DNA of 50,508 bases from Paraburkholderia caledonica NBRC 102488 (GTDB lineage: Bacteria; Pseudomonadota; Gammaproteobacteria; Burkholderiales; Burkholderiaceae): contig NZ_BAYE01000029.1 in the NCBI RefSeq assembly GCF_000685095.1, positions 1-50,508 on the forward strand, written 5' to 3'. Made by a program: the position numbers and the translations under genes. Each line of letters starts with the position of its first letter. Position 1 is the stretch's first letter. This document shows positions 44,815 to 50,508 of the stretch, one piece after another. The notes below the pieces were generated by a model, which searched no databases, was not told the DNA's origin, and saw only the letters and a list, made by a program, of their open reading frames with translations.

Positions 44815-47112
44815 TCATGGCCGTCGGGCCCAGTCCCATCCGAACGGAGCCGGATCACGGCTGACATTGTCATCGCCATCGCCGGAGTCGCGCATCGCCA
44901 CGTTAACCGTAAAGGTGCTCTGTGCAACTATGTTGTCGGATGCATTGCCGACATAAACCGTATAAGTCCCCGCGGCGATTTTCCAGCTCTGCGCTGGACT
45001 GTCCCAGTAGCTAAGCGCGTGAAAACCGTTAATCGGATAGATGTACAGCGAGAACGCCCTCTTCTCGCCCGGTTTGAGCAGCACTTTCTGGAACGCGATC
45101 AGCCGCTTCGCGGGTTCGCCGAGGTTGGGCGGCAAGCCCAGGTAGACCTGTGCGACCTCTGCGCCTTCCCGCAGCCCGGTGTTCTCCACGGTCAGCGCGA
45201 CCTGAATTGGGCCGTTGCCGGTATAGCCACGCGGCGAAACGTGGACGTCGGAAATCTTGAACGAGGTATACGACAAGCCGTGACCAAACGCGAACAACGG
45301 TTTGATCTGTCGCGTGTCATACCACCTGTAACCGACCAGTAGACCCTCCGAATATTGCACAACGGGATCCGACCCGGACGTTCCGGGGTAGCGGTCCGGC
45401 GTGCTGGTAGGAGTATCCGTAGCCAGTCGTGGATACGTCACCGGCAGCTTGCCGGAAGGATTGGCCAGTCCAAAGAGCAATCGCGCGACAATGTTGCCGT
45501 CTTCCTGTCCCGAATACCATGTCTCCACGATTGCCGGGACCTGATCGATCCACGGCATCAGAACCGGGTCGCCGTCCTTCAGAACGACGATCGTTCGCTT
45601 ATTGCTGTTCGCAACAGCCGCTATCAACTTGTCCTGCCCTTTTGGTAACGACAGATCGCTACGGTCAGTTCCCTCTCCGGTCACTACGCCCGCCATCACG
45701 ATCGCGACGTCGGCGCTCGCCGCAGCCGCAGCGACCGCGGCGTCCATGCTCCCGTCGTTCGGCGCGGCGAGCACCTTCACGGTCGCACCGGAGCCTAGCT
45801 GCCGGAGCACATTCGTGATCCCCTGCAGTGGGCCGACCGTGTAGGTAGGCAGCACTAGCGAACTACCGCTTCCGCCAGCGATTGCATTATCCACATAGGT
45901 ATTGTGCCCAACGATCGCGATCGATTTCACCGCGCCCGACAGCGGCAGCAGATTGCCGCTGTTTTTCAATAACACCGCGGACTGTTCGCCGATCGCACGG
46001 GCCTCGGCGCCGTCACTTTGGATCGTCGTGGAATCGAGCGGCGTGCGGACTACCGGACGATCGAAAATACCCGCTTTGAACATCTGCGTGTAGCGACGCG
46101 TCAGCGCCTGGTTGACCGTCGCCATAGTCAACGCGCCTGTCGCCAATGCCTGATTGATGTTTGGCAGCGTGAACCAGATACCCGACTGCATCTCGAGGTC
46201 CATACCGGCATTCATCGACGGTGCAGTCGAATGCGTTGCGCCGAAGTCGGACTGCACGTAGCCGGTGAATCCTAATTCACCGCGCAAGATTGCATTGAGC
46301 GTTCGCGGGGTTTCACAGGCGTACGTCGGGCCGATCCGGTTATAAGAACACATCACCGAATCGACGTTGCCCCTTCTCACGGACACGCCGAATGGCAGCA
46401 GATAAATTTCATGAAGCGTACGGTCATCGACGACCGCGCTGACAGTGTTACGGTTCGCCTCCTGATCGTTGAGTATGAAATGCTTTGACATCGCAATGAC
46501 GCCAGTCTCTTGCGCACCGCGGATCTCGTTCTCGGCGATAACACCGGCGAGCACGGGGTCTTCGCTAAGGTACTCGAAGTTCCGGCCGCCCTGTCCCACG
46601 CGGACTGCGTTCATGCCGGGCGCCTCGACCACGTGCGTGCCCAGCATGCGTGCTTCGCGGCCCAACAGCGCGCCGTACGCTCGGGCAAGGGTGGGATCGA
46701 AGCTCGCTGCCAGCGCCATCGACATCGGCAGTGCGGTCGCCCGATCCTGCGGCACGCAGTCGCCCGCCCCAATACCGACAGGTCCGTTCGTAATCCGAAA
46801 CGTTGGAATGCTCAGCGCCGGTATGCCCGGGACGTGGCGAATGCTGTTTCCACACGCCGGCACCTCGGCTATCGTGCCGCTCTGGCCATGTAACTGCGCG
46901 GCTTTCTGATCCAATGTCATCGCGCTGACCAGCAATGCCGCTCGCTGCTCGGGAGCAAGAGCGGTATTCATCCACGGCGGCGCACTTGCTGCTTGCGGCG
47001 CACTCGCTGACAGCAGAACGAACGTGGCGACTGCAACGGCGCGTTCGCATGCGATGCGGATTGCGCGACGCGAGATTACGGGTAGATGAGCTGATGCTTT
47101 GGAATTGGACAT
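44815..47112 (-). CDS. Glycoside hydrolase family 3 beta-glucosidase, secreted
   Basis: 765-residue GH3 enzyme that removes terminal glucose-type sugars from beta-glycosides. An N-terminal signal sequence (AVAVATFVLLSASAPQAASA) precedes the GH3 N-domain; the nucleophile Asp is in GYVQSDFGATHS, where most relatives have SDW, and substrate contacts lie in SKHFILNDQEANR. The GH3 C-domain follows (AVLLKNSGNLLPL, VIVMAGVVTGEGTDRSDLSL), then a fibronectin-III-like domain (VQLTVENTG-type, GEKRAFSLYI). The start has AAGGAA 6 bp upstream. No sugar transporter is nearby; it stands alone. Confidence 0.94.
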   Translation of the reverse strand: MSNSKASAHLPVISRRAIRIACERAVAVATFVLLSASAPQAASAPPWMNTALAPEQRAALLVSAMTLDQKAAQLHGQSGTIAEVPACGNSIRHVPGIPALSIPTFRITNGPVGIGAGDCVPQDRATALPMSMALAASFDPTLARAYGALLGREARMLGTHVVEAPGMNAVRVGQGGRNFEYLSEDPVLAGVIAENEIRGAQETGVIAMSKHFILNDQEANRNTVSAVVDDRTLHEIYLLPFGVSVRRGNVDSVMCSYNRIGPTYACETPRTLNAILRGELGFTGYVQSDFGATHSTAPSMNAGMDLEMQSGIWFTLPNINQALATGALTMATVNQALTRRYTQMFKAGIFDRPVVRTPLDSTTIQSDGAEARAIGEQSAVLLKNSGNLLPLSGAVKSIAIVGHNTYVDNAIAGGSGSSLVLPTYTVGPLQGITNVLRQLGSGATVKVLAAPNDGSMDAAVAAAAASADVAIVMAGVVTGEGTDRSDLSLPKGQDKLIAAVANSNKRTIVVLKDGDPVLMPWIDQVPAIVETWYSGQEDGNIVARLLFGLANPSGKLPVTYPRLATDTPTSTPDRYPGTSGSDPVVQYSEGLLVGYRWYDTRQIKPLFAFGHGLSYTSFKISDVHVSPRGYTGNGPIQVALTVENTGLREGAEVAQVYLGLPPNLGEPAKRLIAFQKVLLKPGEKRAFSLYIYPINGFHALSYWDSPAQSWKIAAGTYTVYVGNASDNIVAQSTFTVNVAMRDSGDGDDNVSRDPAPFGWDWARRP

Positions 47113-47165
47113 ATCGGTTCCTTGATCGAGTGATCAATGAAAAGGGGACCCGATGTGCAGGGAGC

Positions 47166-47555
47166 CTATTCGTTGTTGACTACGGCATTGCAAATCCAGT
47201 CGCCGTTTTTGCTCGAGTCACAGTTCATCGGAGTGACATTCGGCGAGCCCGCTTCGACCGGCTGCTGAAGATGGAAATCACGCACGGTAGTTACTTCAGT
47301 GGAAGCAGCCGCATCGATCGTCGTCTTATGACTAATCTTAGTGCTGCCGTTCGACGCGGCTTCAATCTCGTAAACCCTGCTGAACAGGCCAATCGTGCCA
47401 GTCGTCCCCGGCGCCTGATGGTGATGGACCGCGCGGACGGTTGAAAATAGGCATAAGAAGGCATCTATGCGCCTGCGGGCTCGCGATGGAATCGTTGTTC
47501 CTTTGTGGTCAACATTGAACTGACTGTCCTCGCCGCCGTCTTTGGTCTGTCGCAA
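47166..47555 (-). other. Possible minus-strand ORF of unknown function
   Basis: 129-codon open frame. The last 70 codons (VYEIEAASNGSTKISH, EVTTVRDFHLQQPVEAG, SKNGDWICNAVVNNE) look coding in composition and include two Cys, as in a small secreted protein or lipoprotein, but no signal sequence or ribosome site is evident. It may be the 3' remnant of a lost gene. Confidence 0.3.
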
Positions 47556-47601
47556 AGCGGCTTGAGCGCGACTCGCGCGCGACGGCTGGGCTACAAAAGA
47601 A

Positions 47602-47632
47602 AAAGGCTGGCAAGGAATCCTTGCCAGCCTTT
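47602..47632 (-). terminator. Strong Rho-independent terminator (minus strand)
   Basis: Near-perfect hairpin, AAAGGCTGGCAAGGA (47602-47616) and its complement (47618-47632), with a minimal loop. On the minus strand it is followed by TTTTTCTTTT-like DNA (47604-47595), the usual terminator tail. It lies 3 bp beyond the stop of the minus-strand frame ending at 47636. Confidence 0.8.
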
Positions 47633-47635
47633 CGT

Positions 47636-48013
47636 TCAGTCATGCGATACGGCTTTCCACTGGGTACGGCGATGGCGCTTCCAGTTGCCGATGTGGGACG
47701 CCGCTACCCCGGTAGTCGTCCGAGGCGTTGGGCAGATTGCGCACGCCGCGCGGCTCACCTCGCCCTCATCCTTGAGCACGAAGGCCGCCTCAGGGCGCTC
47801 CTTCATCTTCGCGATTTTCAGGAGGTCACCGTAATCGTTCGATCGTTCGGCGGTGAGTTCAGCCAACTGCTTGCTGGTTACGTCAAGCTCGGCGGTGACC
47901 TTCTGCCCGTTGGCCGGCCTCGGCCTCATGCCAACCCCGTACCGATCCTGTGCTCGGCGGCTCCGACGGTTGGCAGCACGCAAGGTTCTGGCGCTGTAAG
48001 GAAAGCGGGTCAA
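47636..48013 (-). CDS. Hypothetical protein ahead of a terminator
   Basis: 125-codon frame whose stop lies 3 bp before a strong terminator, which argues that transcription of this strand matters. The middle (QKVTAELDVTSKQLAELT, NDYGDLLKIAKMKERPE) is hydrophilic and helical; the end is basic with SHIGNWKRHRRTQWK. No family recognised. The start is uncertain: the first codons are Arg-rich and an internal ATG near 47927 (MRPRPANGQKV) is plausible. Confidence 0.4.
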   Translation of the reverse strand: MTRFPYSARTLRAANRRSRRAQDRYGVGMRPRPANGQKVTAELDVTSKQLAELTAERSNDYGDLLKIAKMKERPEAAFVLKDEGEVSRAACAICPTPRTTTGVAASHIGNWKRHRRTQWKAVSHD

Positions 48014-48062
48014 GCAAAGGTGATATGCGAAGGATAGCTTACGAAGCCAACGAGTAAAATTG

Positions 48063-48760
48063 CTAGGCGGAAGACAGCGAAGTTCTGCCCGAACATTTCA
48101 CCTGTCCTTTCTTGATCATGTGCATCAATTCGATGCCACTCAGAATGACCCGCGGCAGTTGAAATCCTTGAACCCGAGCATCGGTCGGGTTCGGCGTTTG
48201 ATGGCCCGATAATCCTGCTCCACGATGTTGTTCAAATACATGATCTGACGAACCGTGATGGGCATCTCTCGGTCGGCATTCATCGCGTTAAGCGCGGCCA
48301 GATTGGAGCCGCTTTTGTCGATGGTTACCGTCTCGGGCGAGCCGTTCCGACCGATTGCCTTCTCGAAGAAGCGCCGCGCAGCAGCTTTGTCCCGCTTGGC
48401 TCTGAACAGAAAATCGATGGTGTTGCCCGCCTTATCCACTGCCCGGTAAAGATACTTCCACGAGCCCTTGACCTTGATATAGGTTTCGTCAACCCGCCAG
48501 CTCTTGCCGACCGGACGCTTGAGCTTGCGAAATGTCTTTTCGAATAGCGGCACGACCTTGACGACCCAGCGATGCACCGTCGAATGATCGACGCCAATGT
48601 CGCGCTCAGCCATCATTTCCTCGAGATTGCGAAGACTCAGCGAGTACGCAACGTACCATCGCACGCACAGCAGGATCACTTCAAGCGGATAGTGCAGCCG
48701 CTTCAGCACCTTGGCGATGCCCGGATCCAGCTTCGTTCGTGGCGTCAGTGTCTTCTTCAT
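48063..48760 (-). pseudogene. IS6-family transposase (third type), one frameshift
   Basis: The main frame runs MKKTLTPRTKLDPGIAKVLK, YPLEVILLCVRWYVAYSLSL, WRVDETYIKVKGSWKYLYR, TIDKSGSNLAALNAM and IVEQDYRAIKRRTRPMLGF, then stops at 48140. One base is missing near 48152; in the next frame the family ending follows (RVILSGIELMHMIKKGQVKC) to a TAG at 48063. All three catalytic acids are upstream of the shift, so activity is doubtful but not excluded. The IS end (GGGCTCTGTCGCATTAACGC on the minus strand) is at about 48825; the other end is not clear. Confidence 0.85.
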
Positions 48761-48825
48761 CGTGTGGCCAAAGCGTTTTCCTCAATCTCGAATTTTACCT
48801 CTCCCGCGTTAATGCGACAGAGCCC

Positions 48826-49169
48826 TTCCCGGCCCCGGAAACAATCCGTGGCTGACGGAGATCTATGCCTGGTCGCGGAGTCGCTCCAGTTCCAATGGGT
48901 CGTCAGGGCTCTTACGCGGCAGCGCGGTCAATGGGTTGCGGCAGCGGCAGACCGGACATACAAAGCAAGCCCTGCATCGTCCATCTCGGGCTCCGCTATC
49001 TCCAACGTCACCAGCATTCGGCAATCGGATAAACACCGTCACGCGCAGCGGAAAGACATCAACCTAGTTCTCTGTTATCGGTTCCGTCCGCAAGTTGTGG
49101 TTGCGGACGCAAGCCTGCCCGCATTCAGCATGGAATTCTAGGTGTGCTCAAATTCGAGCTTACTGACAA
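48826..49169. other. Intergenic stretch with a small hairpin
   Basis: About 340 bases with no gene recognised. A perfect 8-bp hairpin, GTCCGCAA (49086-49093) and TTGCGGAC (49101-49108) with a 7-nt loop, lies 60-85 bp beyond the stop of the minus-strand effector-like gene and might end its transcript, although no T-run follows. Confidence 0.5.
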
Positions 49170-49961
49170 TTACTTCCAACCGCCGTAAGGATAGCCTCCT
49201 TGAGGGTAGGCTTGAGGGTAACCTCCTTGAGGGTAGGCTTGAGGGTGGCCTCCTTGAGGGTAGGCTTGAGGGTGGCCTGCTTGAGGGTGGCCTGCTTGAG
49301 GGTGGCCGGCGTTGCTCGGTGTCCCTGAGTAATTCTTGTTGTACCAAGTATGGACACGCGTTGCACCCTGTCGCCACATGTAATCGTTGAGTTCCTCTTG
49401 GCTATGGAGATCAGTCCGTGTTCCGATCTGCCTGTCGTGGATCTGCAGATGGTCGCCTACACGCTCCGCGGCCACGAGGTGCCCTATTCCATCCGGGCGC
49501 TGCATCCCGACAGCGAACTGATGACCGTCGGGAACGTTCGGCAAGAAATCGTTAACTAGTTCTGCAGCCGTGCCGTGGCGATGCATTACATCGCCGTTGT
49601 TGAGATATGACATCATCGCAGTAAACTGGTCGGGCTCGATGCCGTGCGCGCTGATATGTTCGATGTCCCGTTGCGACAGCCCCAGAGCTTTGACGACCGC
49701 TTCCTCCGACATTCCCGTCATGGACGCGATGGTGTGCAAGCCACAGTCATTATGGGTTCCCGCGTGGAACGCCGTAGTGCGGTTCATCCCCATCGTGGCG
49801 TTCGTCTCGCCGCCAGTCGACCGATTCTGACGGCGGGCGCTGAGTCCGGATAGTGGTCCCAATGATTGAGACCGCGCTCTGGGTTGCACAGTCGGTGTTT
49901 GGGAATGATTCTCCCGTGAATTGCCAGAAATGGTATTGGTGCTAGTGGATGTGACTTTCAT
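49170..49961 (-). CDS. Papain-like cysteine protease-fold protein, effector-like
   Basis: 263-residue protein not assigned to a named family. Residues 1-60 are Ser/Thr/Gln/Asn-rich and probably disordered, with no Sec signal, in the style of type III or other contact-dependent effectors. A compact domain (about 61-205) shows a papain-like pattern: Cys73 in THNDCGLHTIASMTG, His161 in DGIGHLVAAERVGD and Asp176 in LQIHDRQIG. The tail (about 215-263) is a Pro/Gln/Gly/Tyr repeat ending YGGWK. The start at 49961 has AAAGGA about 8 bp upstream. It stands alone beside an IS6 remnant. Protease, deamidase or acyltransferase activity and secretion are all inference. Confidence 0.75.
   Translation of the reverse strand: MKVTSTSTNTISGNSRENHSQTPTVQPRARSQSLGPLSGLSARRQNRSTGGETNATMGMNRTTAFHAGTHNDCGLHTIASMTGMSEEAVVKALGLSQRDIEHISAHGIEPDQFTAMMSYLNNGDVMHRHGTAAELVNDFLPNVPDGHQFAVGMQRPDGIGHLVAAERVGDHLQIHDRQIGTRTDLHSQEELNDYMWRQGATRVHTWYNKNYSGTPSNAGHPQAGHPQAGHPQAYPQGGHPQAYPQGGYPQAYPQGGYPYGGWK
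49195..49305. repeat. In-frame tandem repeat coding the effector-like tail
   Basis: Three 27-bp units (49195-49221, 49222-49248, 49249-49275), each CCTCCTTGAGGG plus TAGGCTTGAGGG and a 3-bp end, then two 15-bp units (49276-49290, 49291-49305). Read on the minus strand they encode (AGHPQ)n and then HPQAYPQGG/YPQAYPQGG repeats. Both unit lengths are multiples of three, so copy-number change keeps the frame. Confidence 0.92.
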
Positions 49962-50056
49962 AATGGGTTCCTTTGCTGGGGCGTTTCCCAATCAGCAATG
50001 TCTGTATCTGCTGCGAGGGTATTGTCCGGCTCATGGACGCCCTACTTTAGGTGCTC

Positions 50057-50096
50057 CGTCTCAGATTGCGCCGAGCGGCGTTCGCATTCTGAGACG
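50057..50096. promoter_or_regulatory. Hairpin upstream of the effector-like gene
   Basis: 14-bp arms with one T-T mismatch: CGTCTCAGATTGCG (50057-50070) and CGCATTCTGAGACG (50083-50096), loop 50071-50082. It lies 96-135 bp upstream of the minus-strand start at 49961. It could be an activator or repressor site or a terminator for transcription entering from the right. Confidence 0.55.
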
Positions 50097-50145
50097 AAGC
50101 TTCTTGTTAAGCCGGGCAATGTTCGTATTCCCAGACAACGCTTCG
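50080..50145. repeat. Imperfect direct repeat upstream of the effector-like gene
   Basis: GTTCGCATTCTGAGACGAAG (50080-50099) and GTTCGTATTCCCAGACAACG (50121-50140), both followed by CTTC, are separated by 41 bp start to start, close to four helical turns. The first copy overlaps the right arm of the hairpin. Such spacing suits paired regulator sites. Confidence 0.5.
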
Positions 50146-50508
50146 TATGACTGTGGTCAATCGCAACATTCGGGCTGGGTATGCTCTCACTGAGACGGTT
50201 CGCACAAGCACGGCGTCGTCGGGACTTGCGACCGTTCTTGCGCGGGCTTCCGGGCTTTTGCTCGAGGCCGCCTGCGCAGACGCGCCGCGTGCGAGCAGCG
50301 TCAGATGCTCGGGCCGGACGCCAGATAAGGCAGCAGTCGCCACCCACTCCGGTCAGACAACTTGCTCTAAACCGGTCAGTCAGCCAATTTCAGGTTTGCG
50401 GACTGGAATGCCGGTAAGCGGCCGTTGGTGGCCTCACCCAATCGGCCAGTTGCGGCCGTTCGCCCAAATTGTGTACAAGCCCCCCGAACGACGGCTTCTA
50501 CCTGGCGC
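50146..50508. other. Right end of window, no gene recognised
   Basis: Frames of 78-101 codons overlap here on both strands but none has a recognisable motif or ribosome site. No convincing promoter or repeat seen. Confidence 0.5.

Noticed and set aside
49195..49305. Possible CRISPR array
   Set aside because: The repeats are contiguous, with no unique spacers, and are in frame with a protein.
49142..49390. Plus-strand frame coding LLEGRLEGG repeats, and a minus-strand frame coding RPPSSLPSR repeats
   Set aside because: The 27- and 15-bp repeat keeps several frames open. Only the frame that continues into the Cys-His-Asp domain and has a ribosome site is supported.
50042..50417. Overlapping 78-101 codon frames at the right end
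   Set aside because: Arg/Ser-rich, unrecognised, mutually overlapping on both strands and without ribosome sites.

Overview
The window reads as part of a high-GC betaproteobacterial replicon, most likely Burkholderiaceae (Paraburkholderia/Caballeronia-like). This rests on codon and GC style and on the gene families seen: DUF1488, CcdAB, LysR-rich accessory clusters, and IS6, ISNCY, IS30 and IS1182 elements. No rRNA, tRNA, CRISPR array or phage structural gene was recognised. It looks like an accessory region: intact metabolic operons separated by insertion sequences and decayed genes.

Left part (1-10846). A tightly coupled plus-strand operon encodes a three-subunit molybdenum hydroxylase of the xanthine/CO dehydrogenase family (large subunit cut by the window start), a CoxG-like protein, a DUF1116 protein, an HpxZ/AtzH-like protein, an amidase-signature hydrolase and, slightly further on, a PhyH-type dioxygenase. 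A bidirectional terminator separates it from a convergent minus-strand polar amino-acid-type ABC transporter (ATPase, two permeases, binding protein). Together they look like an uptake and catabolic route for a small nitrogenous, possibly heterocyclic or amide, compound whose identity the sequence does not give.

Decay and insertion zone (10847-20668). It holds a CusF-like copper protein next to a frameshifted multicopper oxidase remnant, a DUF1488 gene, a complete ISNCY-type element with long imperfect ends, and a CcdAB toxin-antitoxin pair. A small membrane-protein gene is split by an IS3 element, which is itself split by an IS30 element with exact 3-bp duplications. A decayed IS6 copy follows.

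Middle (20669-33171). A minus-strand operon of a five-gene dipeptide/glutathione-type ABC transporter plus a cytoplasmic-type gamma-glutamyltransferase has a divergent LysR regulator. Beyond it lie a truncated 2-hydroxyacid dehydrogenase, fragments of IS6 transposases, and an acetamidase/formamidase gene cut at its 3' end by a second, intact IS6 copy. That copy also cuts the 5' part of an IS1182 transposase gene. The two IS6 copies are inverted and bracket about 11 kb.

Right part (33172-48013). Several LysR- or HxlR-linked small-molecule clusters follow: two paralogous SRPBCC proteins with an SDR and a frameshifted F420/NADP-type reductase; DoxX plus an NmrA-like protein with an HxlR regulator; a cysteine hydrolase, a MoaF-related protein and an HSL-type esterase. 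A secreted GH3 beta-glucosidase comes after them.

Right end (48063-50508). A frameshifted IS6 transposase gene lies beside a solitary gene with an S/T-rich N-terminus, a papain-like Cys-His-Asp pattern and a Pro/Gly/Tyr repeat tail. Its upstream DNA carries an unusual hairpin and direct repeats. This effector-like protein and the hydroxylase-DUF1116-HpxZ-amidase operon are the two most promising leads for something undescribed.
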